Below are positions 1-12,863 of a stretch of DNA of 64,000 bases, in pieces. The DNA is from Fratercula arctica (lineage: Eukaryota; Chordata; Aves; Charadriiformes; Alcidae), in contig CANTUZ010000001.1 in assembly GCA_947846985.1 (NCBI GenBank), positions 6,121,504-6,185,503 of the forward strand, written 5' to 3'. The notes beneath the pieces are model-generated. The model was given only the letters and a program-made list of their open reading frames with translations, did not search any database and had not been told where the DNA came from. Each line of letters begins with the position of its first letter. The first letter of the stretch is position 1. A program made the translations under genes and the position numbers.

Positions 1-3000
1 CCTGTTTAGGCTTCAGGACATCAAACTGTTAGCGCTACCACTGACCATAAATGTCATTAGCTTTAATTAAAAAAATAAAAAGATAAAGATCTCAGTAATG
101 AAGTGTAGCGCTTCAGTTAATAAGATAGATAATATCGTTCTCTGTACTGCTGCTTCCATGAAGTAACTTCATTTCTATTAAAGCACAAATTACAGATCAG
201 AAAAGAAGATAAGGAAACTATTTTGTTTCTACAGATAAAGTTCAGGTGTCACCCATCTTTTCTCCTTTGCTTCTCCTAGATGTCCGAATAGAGAATCAGA
301 CAGAGTATTCAGCAGCAGGTGGTGCATTGCAGGTAATTTTCCCCTCATCAAATTACACTTCACAGGATATTAAAATTCCACATAACTAGACTTGTTTCTC
401 AGACATTACAGTTCTACTGCTCTGCACATTATTTCTATCTTTTCACCTGTTGCTACACCTCAGACTAGTGCTGATCATTCTACAGGTCTTCTAAACTCCG
501 CTATGCCGTATCTAGAGAGATTATTTTTTTTTCTTTTTCTGGAGTCCACACTCACCAACAACAGTGTTTCCATTGGCCTCTGTAAACTCCAAACCAGGTT
601 TCATGATCAAATTCTAGTCTTTCCATCATTTTAATCTGAATTACATTAATTAAAACAGGTACAGTAGAGAATAAATCAGATGTTCATTTATACTTCCTAC
701 TATAAATGTTCAAACTTTCTTACGTATGTCAAAATGAGTAATAATAAAAAAAAACCCACAACTTCTAAGGAAAAAACGTCTGTCAGCATGATTTTTAAAT
801 ACAGCCTTAAAGCAGAGCAGAGTATATGTTTCCCATTGAAAAATAAATATTTTTTCTCCACTGGTAATCAGGGTAGCTATTAAACAGAAACTGCTAAACG
901 TTTTTAAATTAACCAGTCCAAATATCTCGATTCAACAGCCATAAAATCTGTAACAAACAGAACTCTGAATCTGTACTACTGATTTTTAACAGATAGTGCA
1001 ACAATACTGCAAGAGCTGAGAGGACCATAAGTAAACTGGCATTGTTGCATTATCTAGGAAAAGATAAATAAGGAATAATTAGGCCGTTTAGTTTCAATTC
1101 AGTCTCAAGCACATATAAAACAAGGCGGAATGCCAACCACAGGAGCTCATATTGATAATGAAATCAAAGCCACACAAATGTTTTTATGGATGTTACATGC
1201 TGTCACACAATATTATTATTTTTTATGAAATCAAAAGTTTGATTTGCACAGAAATGCTGGGCAGAATCCCAAATGGTGTTCAAATAAAGCTTAATATAAA
1301 ATAAAATAACATAAATGACAAAATGTAAAATCAAGTAGAACACATCATGAGATTTCAGAATGTCACCTGAAATGGAGAACCATCCGCCAGTGAGAGCGCT
1401 TTAAGTGGGATATCTCAGAGGATTTGTCTCAGTTTAGTGCTATTCGATAAATTTAGAAATTGTGTGTAATGAAATATAAAATAACTGTTGGTAAAATTTG
1501 TAGATGAACAAGTAATTAAAGTTTTGCAAGTGGTACTTATTTCTATATAGTGTATTTGTGAGGCATACGAAAAATTGATCCTTTGTGAACAATTAATATT
1601 AGCCATGTTCTCAAACTAATCAAGATCCCAGCATTCTCTTATCTAGTGACTTAAAAAGGTCACTAGACTTGAAAAAGAAATATAGATCCTGATATATGAT
1701 CTGTTAAATTCTGCCATGTATACCTGAAAGAGAAAGCTAAAGGTTTGAAAAGGATTGAGAGAAAAAAAGAAAAACACAAAGCAAAACACACACCACCCCT
1801 CCATGGACTGATGGACGCGCCTTATAATGAGTAGCTAAAAACCTCGGTCTATTAAACCTGTCTGTTAAACTCTGTTTATCTAGTAATCTGTGACCTGCTA
1901 AGGAATATATGTGCGGTGAAGAGATTTCTGACAGCTGATTACTCTTCAATTCAGGAAAATAAACAAAAATTGGTAAAATCCACCCGTTGGAAACTGAAGT
2001 TAAACACACGCATATGAGAGACAGACTGCACGTTTTCTAACGAGAGTAAATGGCACCTGGGACTCCCTGTTTAATAATGTCAATGCTTGGATATCTTTCA
2101 AAAAGATATAATCTATCTCAAATAAATGTACAGGCTTTCTTCAGAAGAGCTTGGGTAAGAAATTGAGGCACATTAATGAGAGGATCAGATCAGATATTTG
2201 TAACAGTTCTTCCCAGCCTTAGCTTTACTAGTCTATCTCAACAGGGTGGTTTGACTGATGTCCTGAGTGCTCCCAAATTAAACGTTTAGGGGGAAAAAAA
2301 TCATACGAAATTTTGTGACAAAGTTATCTGTTCTAAGGTAGATCTCTATCTCTGAACCGGTCATCCTGCATCTTCTTAGACTAAATAAAAGAAGCACATC
2401 ATCAAGACATTGTCCATCTCGGTGTTTCTGCGGACGATGCGAGAAGGCTGAAGCATCTAGCCCAGCTGCAGAGGTCTGCACTGTGACTACACGCAGATTT
2501 GTAAAGTGAAGCAACCCTTCCCGTAAGAGGGATTAACCTCCATGATGGAAAGACAAATGGGATAAAGACAGGACTCAGGACCAAGGTTTCAGGAAGAAAC
2601 TATTCACTGCATGAAAATGTGATGGCTTCCAATGGTTGCGATGTCAATTCTCAAGCTTTTCCCCATGGGGAAAGTATCTCAGAAAATATTTCAGTGCCTT
2701 CCAATCTATTGTTTTTATGCTTCTTAGAAGCACCAAGATGCTCACCCCAAAGTTATGCTTGCTCATTGTTTTTAAGGTTATCTCGTTGATTTTCAGTGCA
2801 GAAAACTGTTTTAAAGACCTTCGGTTCCTGGAGCATAATTTTGCAGTGTGAATTAGAATCTGCACAACCTCGATCACAATATTGGTTCATAAAAGAAATT
2901 TAAGACTCCACAGGGTTTCAAAATGCACAAAGAATCATCACGCGCAGGGACCACTCATGTCTTCTGAGAGAGGTGTGTATTTATGTGAGTTTTTTGTGTT

Positions 3001-4125
3001 CCATGAGCGATAGATCCATGAGTTCATCTCTCATTCTTCTAGTCTCTCAAGAAGGTGATATTTACACAAATTGGCAAAGCCACAGAAGTAAAATGATGTC
3101 AGTCTAATGTTATGCAGTTGCAAAGTTGCCTTTTCTATTATGACAAGTTACCGCGCTTAAGGATAACAAGATAATTCATTTCAAGTGGCATATCAAGCAC
3201 TTGGAAAAGCTGAAGTTACTGTAACTTAACATTTACGCGTCACACACATTGCACAGTTCTCTGTCTTTATCATTGTGAACTAGTAAAGTTATATAAAGTA
3301 ATTCAATTGTGAAATACAATAACCTTTTCTGAGGTTTCCGGAAGGAGTCTATGTGGTCCATGTGGATCAGGTAGCCTGATAATTTCCTGGGTGAGTAATT
3401 ACGCAAACTCCATTACAGACAGAGAAGTGTCTAAACATACACAAGACACCACACTATGCATCAAATCATATCCATTTTCATTCACTCACAGCAAAATATT
3501 TTTAAAAAGGAAGAATCCTCAATTTAGAATAAATATATATATATATATTATACCTTATAAAATTATAATTTAAGGTATAAAATTATATACAGCTGGGGTT
3601 TCAGTTTGTCATTGGATTTGTAATTCAGATTTAAAATATGAATAGAAATAATGGGGTAGAAATGCACCGTCATGTGTGCCATCATTGGAAATGTTTCTGT
3701 TTGTTCCACATGCATACATTTATGTGTGAGCTATGATGTTGTAACACCTTTATTCTTTAATTTACTCTTTTTATGCCTATTAATGTATTCATTAATTTAT
3801 TCTTGTGGTGCTTAATCTCTGAAGTGTCAAAATCACATTGGAAAGCATAATTTAGGCTACAAGGTTCTGCCATATTTTTTGCTTTACTGCAGACATATGA
3901 GGAGAAATACAGCGTACCAGAAACTACAAGTAGGTAATGTTTTCATTAAGTTTGCAAAGTTTATCATTAATTATTCAGACATTAAGTAGAAAAAGAAGAA
4001 CTCAGTTTCTTTGTGCTTAAATTGTACAAGTACAACTTGTTAAGGTCAAGTACTAATTTTCGGGCTTTTGGATCATCTTCTGTGCTGTATCTCCTGGTAC
4101 CCTATGGTAGAATGGAGACAAAGTG
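1..4125. other. AT-rich non-coding stretch, no gene seen
   Basis: I see no coding exon, RNA gene or recognisable transposon in this stretch. The open frames on both strands are under 95 codons and match no family I know. It carries only small low-complexity patches such as short A runs and the AT repeat with a hairpin near 3.54-3.59 kb. It could be intergenic or intronic. Confidence 0.6.
3533..3590. repeat. AT dinucleotide repeat with small inverted repeat
   Basis: A short (AT)n run near 3533-3547 leads directly into an inverted repeat. The left arm ttatacctta (3548-3557) and right arm taaggtataa (3571-3580) are exact reverse complements around a 13-base AT loop. This is the usual outcome of slippage in an AT-rich tract and has no known role. 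Confidence 0.7.
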
Positions 4126-4662
4126 GAATCACAGAATCAGGGAGTAATTTAGGTTGGAAAGGGACTTCAGAGGTCACTTGGTCCAAGGCCTTCACTGTAC
4201 TGAAAATCCCCAAAATGGACACAGTTTTTGAGGTGCCTTCTCACAAGTGCTGAATAGTAGGAAACAGCCACTTCCCCTGCCCTGCTGGAAATGCTCTTAC
4301 TCATGCAGGCCATGGTTTTGTTGGCCTTCACTGCTGTAAGGACACACTGATGGCTGATGGATTCTTCCACTAAGGCTGCCCAGTCCTCTTCTACAAAGCT
4401 CTCTTTTCTCCAGTCAGTTCCTACCAGTGTGGGTGTATGGAGTTATTCAACCTCAGGTGCATGACTCTGCATTTGCCTTTCCTGAATTTATTGAGGTTTC
4501 TGCCGGCCTGCCTCTCCAGCCTGTTGAGGTTCCTCTGGACGGCAGCCCTCCAGCACATCAGTTGCTCCCACCATCTTGGTGCAGGTTTTTGCTTCATCCA
4601 TGTTGTTAACAAAGACAGGAAAAAAATCATAAGCACTCAAAATTCATCTAGGAAACCTGAGC
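4125..4662 (-). mobile_element. CR1 LINE copy, internally deleted
   Basis: The left end reads as the reverse complement of a CR1 3' terminus: 'aatcacagaatcag' and then 'ttaggttggaaagggac', followed by 'gaggtcacttggtccaa'. Further right (to about 4660) the sequence is antisense to the last part of CR1 ORF2, so the element lies on the minus strand. The 3' tail block (about 4125-4195) runs directly into ORF2 sequence near 4200. The distal ORF2 end and most of the 3' UTR are missing, which indicates an internal deletion. The right end is the usual 5' truncation. The copy is old and cannot be active. Confidence 0.9.
4167..4636 (-). pseudogene. CR1 ORF2 (reverse transcriptase) C-terminal remnant
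   Basis: Two open stretches on the minus strand match consecutive pieces of the C-terminal part of the CR1 ORF2 protein, which in intact elements carries endonuclease and reverse transcriptase and is needed for target-primed reverse transcription. The frame at 4421-4636 contains 'NLNRLERQ...NLNKFRKGKCRVMHL', corresponding to the family's Leu/Lys-rich 'DLDKLEKWA..NLMKFNKAKCKVLHLG' segment. The frame at 4167-4370 contains 'YYSALVRRHLKNCVHF', the family's YSALVRPHLEYCVQFW motif. The two pieces lie in different frames, so at least one frameshift separates them. The catalytic domains are absent. Confidence 0.88.
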
Positions 4663-4907
4663 TCTAGGTGCCTTTTGGAGGGCCACAAGGGTACACATAC
4701 CTCATAGAGCCACAGTCCAGAGCGAGGACACTTGAGGCTTGCCCATACTCTCCAGACATAACTCTATAGCATTAAAAGGATATGTTGAACTGCTTAGCAC
4801 ACTGTATAGCACAGTTTTAATACTAACTATTATAGGAAAAATTATTAGGAATAAAGAAGGAGAGAAAGAGAGAAGAGTCATATCTCACATTCAGAATGTC
4901 TGAGAAC

Positions 4908-4938
4908 TTTTTTTTTTTTTTTTTTTTTTTAAAAAAAA
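4908..4938. repeat. Poly-T (23) followed by poly-A (8)
   Basis: An unbroken run of 23 T is followed directly by 8 A, making a short A/T palindrome-like junction. No transposon sequence that would explain it as a retroposon tail is visible on either side. Confidence 0.95.
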
Positions 4939-6600
4939 GCAACTCACAAGTGGTACATTAAGAAAGGAAGACAAGCAAGGATGACTCAGGTAAAGAAGGG
5001 CTTTGGGAATAGTGCCGCAAACCACAGAAAAGCACAAAATTCCTGAGTGACAGCAGGTACAAGAAGGAAAAAAAAAACCTGAAAGCCATACTAAACCAGA
5101 GACCATAAATCAAAGGAGACATCCATAAAATTAAATGGCTGAAAACAGAGAAGACATTAAGGATATGATTAAGAACATTACTGAACAGCCCTGGCAGCAT
5201 GGTAGTACAATTTTAGAGGACAGAATTTTGTCACATGTATTTGAAATACTCCATTGGGTTGAAGACGTTAGCAGTCTAGAAGCTAGGAGCTTATTTTACA
5301 CTTTCTTCTAAAGTCAGGGAGAGCAGGAAAATCCTTCAGATAATGACTGAAAAGTTGCCCTCTGGAGGCAAGTCAAGGGAGACTGTACTCCTAACATGAA
5401 TATCTCAATCAAATTAGTCCTGGGATCATCTAACCTAAACACCTAAATCACCTTTTTAAAATTTTTCAGCTATTTCCACTCATGACCTCCTATGTGGGTT
5501 CATGCCCTAAAGTTGAAGTACACTTTCCTTACAACTATTTTAAAAGAACCAAATTTTAAAACTCACTCCATGTAGCAGCCACAGATATAACAAATGTGCA
5601 GCTTCAACCAACATAAAAGATACGTGACCCAGCATCCCCATGCTTCTTCTGAGGTCCTGCTATGAAAATTAAGCTTCTGTATTTTTTAATAGGAATTTCT
5701 ATTTTCTTTAAAAATAAGTAGCAATGGGGTTTATAAGATTAGGCAATCAAGGTTTTAAGTGGTGTTTATATATTGTTATTTTTTAGTCTGGGTGCCATCT
5801 TTAAAATTAAATTTTTAATAACCTTTCAGACTTGTAGCCTTAGGGAAATAATTTTCTTAACAGTAGTTCAAAGGTCTAATGTCACAGTAAAGGCTTCGAA
5901 ATGTGATGTGATCCCTTTCATTCTAGAAAATTAACTTTTTAAAAAATAATATATCAAAGTAAAAATACTAATGAGGAAAATATATAGACCCCAGCTCCAA
6001 AACAGGACAGGAGGTTGGGGAAAGAAACTCAATTATGATAATGGTTTTTTTTTTTTTTTGAGATTTCCTCCTGTGTTTTCTAAACTTTAACAGCTACAAA
6101 ATCTTCACAATCAGGCTGCAAAAATTTGTGATTTAGGAATGTGAAAGGGGGCAATGCCTCTGAACTTCACCTCCAAGTGAAGGCTAGACAAAATTTTGAC
6201 CTTGGGAGCATTTTCCCTCCCCTGCATTCCATGGCTGATGTCCAGCCCAGATCTATTATGGTGGAAATCTGCCAGTGAGTATGGAAATAAATTCAACAAT
6301 GAGATACGGTAGAGCTTTTGGAAGGTTATATCCCATTCAAAGCAATACAGTTGGTCTGACCCTAAGCCTCTGCCTAATGCTAAGGAGCTAAAAGTTTTTT
6401 CAGAGGTTTCTGATTTGATCAAATTTCAGCAGATATTCAGTTACCAATGCTAGCTCTGGATTTCAAATGCTGCCTTTATTTCTCAGTATAAGGTCACTTT
6501 TATTTGCAAAAGTAGGAGAACTATTTTGTGTTTCAAACTCCTTTCCAGACTTGGGTTAAAAATATCTATAGGAGTATGCATTCTCTGTCAGTTTTTTGTC

Positions 6601-6621
6601 TTTTTTTTTTTTTTTTTTTTT
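6601..6621. repeat. Poly-T run (21)
   Basis: An uninterrupted run of 21 T follows a T-rich lead-in. No adjacent retroelement is recognised. Confidence 0.95.
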
Positions 6622-7140
6622 CCAAGACAGAAATATAGTCCCACTAATTAAAGTTTGCTCATGATGTAAATAAATGAAAACAGACTTTTAAAAGATTTAT
6701 CTGGCAACATCTTTAATAGCTTTCAGATGACCTATAAACATTTAGAAAGTCCATTCCAGAGCTGATGTACATTCCTGAATGACCCAAAATACACTTCAGT
6801 TATCATGATGCTACTCACATTCTCACGAAGCAGGCTGGATGATAGTTATTGCCCAAATAATAAAACAATGGTATAAAACCGATAACACCAAAAAAGTCAG
6901 TCACCTGCTTCAAGTAGAGTTGAATGCCGAAATATTAAATGTACGCTCAGCAAGAAAACAGAAAACATGAATCATCCTTCATATTTTCGTGTCTCTCATT
7001 CAGACCGTTGCATGATTTTAAGGAATAATTCTATCACAAACTGATGCCAAAAGAGTTTTCACAGCATTCATGCCAGTGGTGGTGGGCATACACCAAAACC
7101 CAGCATATTGCTATTTAGTCTCAAGGTTTATATATGGTCT

Positions 7141-7184
7141 TTTTTTTTGTGCTTGTTTGTTTGTTTGTTTGTTTGTTTGTTTTC
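7141..7184. repeat. (TTTG)n microsatellite
   Basis: After eight T and a short interruption, the tetranucleotide TTTG repeats about seven to eight times almost perfectly. It is a simple sequence repeat, likely length-variable between individuals. Confidence 0.95.
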
Positions 7185-7850
7185 TCTTTACTTTCCACAT
7201 TGCAAACAACTGACTGTCTAATATGGATTATCCACAAATCTGTTATCACAAGAACAGCAGGAACATCTGAAAAACACGTGTAAATTCTGGAGAGACGGCC
7301 ACCTGGCTTCTTTATTTGAACTGCTAGGAAAAGCTATGTAAATAGTGCTAACTAAATGAAAGAATTCAATGTTTATTCAGAGCTAAAAGCAGTAGACAAA
7401 GAGATGCTTAAAGACAGGAAGAGACGTTCAAAGAAAAAAATGAAATCATATTGGTCAGTTGGATTCATACTGTTCCCACAAAAGGACTGTATAACAAAAG
7501 TTCACAAAAAGTAATACTAAAAAATATGATAATACCAGGTTAACACATTGCTTAATATATGAGATTATTATATTTTCTGATTTACTGTCTCAATTTTTGC
7601 CCATTACAGAGAATTCATTTTTTTCGGTAGAGTTGGGCTACTCCATCTACCAAGGCATAAAGAAAGGACTTGGCCTATGGGCCAAATGGAAGGAAAACAG
7701 GTGTAATCTACAAACAAACCAGTAAGACTGTGCTTGTTTAGCATTCTGAATGTTGATGGCAACATGACAAAAGAAAGAGGGAAAATATTTGCAGCTTTAT
7801 TTTCCAAATTAAAATATTTAAGTCCTTTGGGGTTCTCTTAAACGGTTTTA

Positions 7851-8040
7851 CTTCCTTTTTTCTTTCTTTTCTTCCTTTTCCTTTCTTTTTTTCTTTTTTT
7901 TTCTTTCCTTCCTGCCTTCAGTTTCCCCCCTCCCACACCCCCTTGATATAAAATAGCCAAGGAGAGGAAGGGTCAAAGAGAAAGAAAGAGGGACGAAAGA
8001 GAAAAAGAGAGCACAAGAACAAGAGAGGTAGAGACTGAGA
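7851..8040. repeat. Polypyrimidine tract facing a polypurine-rich tract
   Basis: Positions 7851-7913 are entirely C or T, about 63 bases. After a short spacer containing C-rich 'ccccc' runs, positions about 7960-8040 are largely A and G with a few interruptions. The two halves are partly complementary in composition, so single strands could pair, and the pure pyrimidine tract could form a triplex. Both are inferences from sequence only. Confidence 0.85.
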
Positions 8041-8183
8041 TATTTCATCTCTTTTGGAATTAGAAGGAACAATTTCTGTTTCTATTCATAAGCCAGCAAA
8101 CTTCCTGTTTAAAATCCCAAATTATTTCTGTGGACAAATTTTTTTCCATAGAAAAGCAATGTTAACAAATTATTTTTTTTTCC

Positions 8184-8206
8184 TTTTTTTTTTTTTTTTT
8201 TTTTTT
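8184..8206. repeat. Poly-T run (23)
   Basis: An uninterrupted run of 23 T follows a shorter T run and is followed by 'ccacag'. A second, shorter T run lies at about 8276-8291. Confidence 0.95.
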
Positions 8207-8785
8207 CCACAGTAAGTTTCCTGTTCTTTTTGAGCAAGCTCTTAGACCTGCTAGGAACAATGCAACAATTAAACCTTTTTTTTTTTTTTTTCATTTTTTA
8301 TCATGTTTATTCCCACGACAAAAATCAAAAGCAACTAAATATTCGGTTTGCCAACAAAAACGAAGTGAAAATAGATTTTCAATGCAAACTTTTCTGGATG
8401 GAAAACTATCAACAATTTTTTCCACTTTCTATTAACAGGCCTTTTTCATCCTGTTTACCCCCTTGTGTCTCTTCCAGATGGAAACAAGTGGGATAATCAA
8501 TAAATGAAACTGCTCAGCAGGGTTGCCAGATCTTAAATATTAAAATCCAAATCCAGAGAGGGAAATCATGCATGCACATGTAAGTGTACATGAATAAGTA
8601 AGTCCAATGTCTCAAACTCAGGCCATCTAGTGCTACTTTATGCCTGAACATTACCCAGCACACCTGGCATTGGACCTAGCACATACTTGTGATTTATCTG
8701 CTTGGTTGCTATAACCACTTTTGTGGTTGGCATCATCCCGTATAGACAAAAATTTACTTTCTGTGATTGCAACCAGTTGCTGGGG

Positions 8786-8810
8786 AAAAAAAAAAAAAAA
8801 AAAAAAAAAA
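8786..8810. repeat. Poly-A run (25)
   Basis: An uninterrupted run of 25 A is followed by a G-rich 'ggagaggggg' stretch. No retroelement body is recognised upstream that would make this a tail. Confidence 0.95.
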
Positions 8811-10261
8811 GGAGAGGGGGGAGAAGTTATGTAGAGAAAGCATAGCTAGTATGGGGTCTAACTGTATAAAGCAGGATAACCCAGATTACATTAAGAGTTT
8901 TGGCAGCTCTCCCATTCAGCTCTCTGCTAGTAAGCATCATCTGGTATGGGGGCCATGAGCAACTGATTAAGAGCTTGCTTTCTTATACCAATCTTCCACT
9001 AAAAATATCTGTGAGTATCTATTTTATGTTGAAGGAGAAATCCAAGACATCTTCTGTAAGTCAATGAAATTCGTTGCATGAATTTTGGAGTAGGAAAAAA
9101 AATAATAACTGAAGACAAGCCAAATTATGATCTCAGAAGATTCCATGTAAAGCTTAATGGCTTCTCTGGAATAGCTTCAAGTTTATGAAAGTGTCACATA
9201 GATCAGAATTTCATATTAGATCTGACATTTTTCAACAAAAAATCATTCAAGAAGAAAAAGAAATCATTTATTTTAATCACCCCACACACAAACACAAACT
9301 GTACTATTATTTTACAAGCTCATCTAAGCTCTGCATCCTCTTTTGCAAGGTCATCGGGGAGGATGGGGTGCATAATTTGCTCCAGCATCGAATAGCTTGA
9401 GCGTGCAAAGCAAAATGGGATATATGCACTTCTTCCTAGACCTCTTCTGTGTTCTTTCACATGACTATGTTTGAAGAATGAAGAAAATAAACAGCAAAAG
9501 ATGTGTTTCTGTCTCATTGAGTTTAACCAAATTGAATTATTCTGCCCACGATATTTTGGGGAATGCAATAAAAACAAGAACATAAAATAGACACACCTCA
9601 CCAGGGCTATGACATATAGTCACTCAGCATCCTGCTATTAGTCATTCTAACTACAAGTAATCTACCAGAGCAGATTGCAATAACAAGGTAATTTTTTTCT
9701 ATTTTTTTTTTTTTTTTCCAGTACAGAAGTTCATGCTTCTCTGATCATGTTAAAAAAGGGCAAGATTGTCTGCAAAGAAGGTCAGGTCTGTCTCTTTTTC
9801 AAGCACGGGTAGTGCAATGCTTTATCCATTCAGCACAGAATTTAAACTAAGTCACCAGATTTAAAGACAAGCATGTGTCTTTCCTCCTCCACAGCAGCGT
9901 GCATAATGGTTTTCATTGTACTCAGGATCACAGCATGGGCACCATTTAACCTCATTACTTTCTAAAGCATTGTGAGAGATGCTCCCGAGCTCAGAATGGT
10001 GCTACAGAAAACTGCCTCCCCACTCTAAGGGCAGCTGACAATTTAAGCAATGTAGGATGAGTGTTGTATATTGAAAAGAAAGATAAATCAGCGGTTATGA
10101 GGGGAAGCCGGCAGAGGGGATTGTGTGTTCTCAGATTTCCTTCTGCCTTGGTGGCTGACTGCAAGGAATTTGTATGTAGATCTGATGCAAAAAATTAGTT
10201 GTGGTTTCAAGAGTGAAAGACTTCAAAATATGTCCCTTCATTTTGGCTTGTATCACCTAAA

Positions 10262-10290
10262 AAGTTTGGTTTGGTTGGTTGGGGTTTTTT

Positions 10291-10322
<32 letters not shown>
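10262..10322. repeat. GGTTT-type repeat leading into poly-T (31)
   Basis: A short 'ggtttggttggttgggg' lead-in passes into a run of 31 T at 10292-10322. The same class (poly-A next to AACC-like units) recurs on the other strand near 21.0 kb. Confidence 0.95.
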
Positions 10323-10324
<2 letters not shown>

Positions 10325-10825
10325 TTTTAAATGAATCGTCAGAGCAAAGGGGAGAAATATAGTTCCTCTCCCCAGTGAAAGCATCAGCTAGAAGACCTTG
10401 GTCCCATTCCTCACTGTGCCACGGTACCTCCCCAGTGTCCTTCATCCTCCCACACTGCTCAGCACCTCAAGTTCTGATATTCTGCACTGGAAATCTCTGT
10501 GTCCGTGGAGGTTCATCTTGAGGATCATCATAAAGTAATCAACAGATTTCTTTCCATGCTTATGTCCCTGGACCCATGTAATCTCTGTGAGGTAAAAGGT
10601 AGATCTAAACGCATTTTGGTATTGTCCTTCATCCTCCTATTACTCCCCCCACCTCTCCTTTGGACTTTTAAGAATGAAGATAATATGCATCAGATTCCCT
10701 CAGTAATGCCTTAGAATGTAGAATAAAAAGGTGAAATTAGAGGATTATGGTATATTCTGCACTGTTCTTCTGCAAAGGAGTGCATCTCTCTCTTTTTATA
10801 AAATAAAGCAAGTCCTTATTAAGTG

Positions 10826-10848
10826 AAAAAAAAAAAAAAAAAAAAAAA
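10826..10848. repeat. Poly-A run (23)
   Basis: An uninterrupted run of 23 A. It lies about 90 bases upstream of an AAAAC microsatellite. Confidence 0.95.
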
Positions 10849-10933
10849 TGCAATCCATTTCCATGGAGGAAGAAAGGATTAAAGATGTAAGAACACGACC
10901 ACAACTTTAACCGAGACATGGAAAGTCCACAGA

Positions 10934-10981
10934 GAAAACAAAACAAAACAAAACAAAACAAAAACAAACAAACAAAAAAAA
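10934..10981. repeat. (AAAAC)n microsatellite
   Basis: The pentanucleotide AAAAC repeats about five times, then degrades into AAAC units and a short A run. It is a simple repeat with no coding role. Open frames crossing it are an artefact of the repeat. Confidence 0.95.
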
Positions 10982-12817
10982 GAAACGGAAAACACCAAAA
11001 AAAAATCTCCAGTGTAAGAAATTTATTTTTTCCCCCAGCAACAGAGGAGATTATGTGTGCTGGAGAGAGATGCAGTTTCAGCTTTGCTTCAGTAGCTGCA
11101 GCCTCATCTTTGACAAACTCAAGAGACATAAACCAACAGTGGTGACATTGTACGGGTGAAATTACAGAGCATAAAACAGAGCGAGGACATTGGAATATTG
11201 TTCCTGACTTGCATTGGAGTAGCGAAGGTGCAAAAAAAGGTTACAGTTTGTCTAGTGCCTGACATTTTTCTCCCTTTGGGACATTCTCATCACCAGTGAC
11301 AGCACAACGACCTTGTATCAGAATTTTTAGTAGAATGCTCGAGTCAAAGGGTAGAGTGTTCAAATGCAATTATAAGTTGGTTACATATGCCTGCATTCAC
11401 CTAGCTTGCTTCATCAATGTTCACATTAATTGTATTCGCAAGTTACCTTCCTTATCGTTTTTGGTTTGTTTTTGTTTTTTTTTTTTTTTAACCTACTTGA
11501 AAAGAGCAGAATTCTTCCTGAGATATGAGTCACTACTGTACACTGTCAGCTCTCAAAAGGCAAGGAAAGGAAAAAAAAAAAGAAAAAAAAAAAAAAAAGT
11601 AATGCAATTTTGCCACTTTTCAACTCTGGATTAGTTCCAGACCTGCCAATTAACACCATCGTCATTTAAGTAAATGCCAGCTTCTGCAAAGACTTCTATT
11701 TATCAGCCTTTTGCTCATTTCAATATTCATTTATATGTTAACGTATAAAGTGTGACAGTCACATAAGAGAGTATGTGGCAAAGCATAGCACCAACACAAA
11801 AATGATTTCAAAAATTAAGCTGCAGGAAATTGGACATTAACCTTCACAATGTTGTATACAATAACATGGACTTCTCCAGCAACTTGCATCTGATTTAAGG
11901 CGTTCAGCTTCAGCTGTTGTCTTAGAAGTGTGAAACATCCATTGGTGAAACTGTTAAGATAATTTTGTTGAATTTCGAGAAATAAAAAACATCCACAAAT
12001 CACAAGTCATGTCTATAAGTCTTGGCCAGGGCAGCTACCGCTTTTCAAACACACCTATAATATCCTGCCCTTTTGCCTTGACTTCACTTAGCTTCTCTCC
12101 TTGCTATTCCACCTCCTTATTTTTAACCCTGTATTCTCATTATATCCCTAACTATGGTCATTTATTTAGTGATTGCAGTAATCCAACCTTAGTATATTGA
12201 ATGTAATCACTCTTCTCCCGAGGGAAAACATCTGCTAATAAGAGGGCTGCTTGTCCTTCTGAATAATCGGGATACTTTGACAGCATGTCACCTTTTATTT
12301 ACTCTCATTTTGCTAATCTGTGGTGATGAAGACATATAAGTCTGTGCCTTTAGTTTGAAAATTCTTCTGCAGTCCTGGGTTATAACTTCATGATTGTTAC
12401 AGATGATATTTAATAATTACAAACCCCGTCAAAAGTAAGAATAAATTTGGATAAATACAGAAGGTCAATCAGGAACTGAGCTAAAAATTTTGTCGTGTTT
12501 GTTGTTTTTTCTTTTTTTTTTTTAATAGACTAATCTTTAATTTAGCATCATACTTTGTTTTAATATGTTTAATTGGTTTTAAAAGTGTTTGACTGTATCA
12601 ACATGCAGGGCACAAATTAACACTAATTAGTTTTCTTCCATTTACAACTAAGAAAATTTTTCCCATCCTTGATATAAGAAACTAATTGGAAGTCCAGGCA
12701 CTGCATTTTGTGATGGGTATTTAATTATTAGTACAGCTAAATGTTCCTTTCTGTCGTACAACACAGAATCTCAATAAGTTTGTACTCTCAAATCCAAGCT
12801 TCTGGCTGTAGTAGCAC

Positions 12818-12820
<3 letters not shown>

Positions 12821-12862
<42 letters not shown>
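12821..12862. repeat. Poly-T run of 42 bases
   Basis: Positions 12821-12862 are 42 consecutive T, the longest homopolymer in the window, with sharp edges ('gcacccc' before, 'gtcagtgg' after). Nothing on either side is recognised as a retroelement body. On the minus strand it would be a poly-A tail for something to its right-hand side, but the sequence there is unrecognised. Confidence 0.97.

Positions 12863-12863
<1 letters not shown>

Noticed and set aside
5400..5450. 'gggatcatctaacctaaacacc' as a CR1 3' end
   Set aside because: Only a short resemblance to 'gatcatctagtccaaccacc', with no octamer tail to its left and no continuing match to the right.
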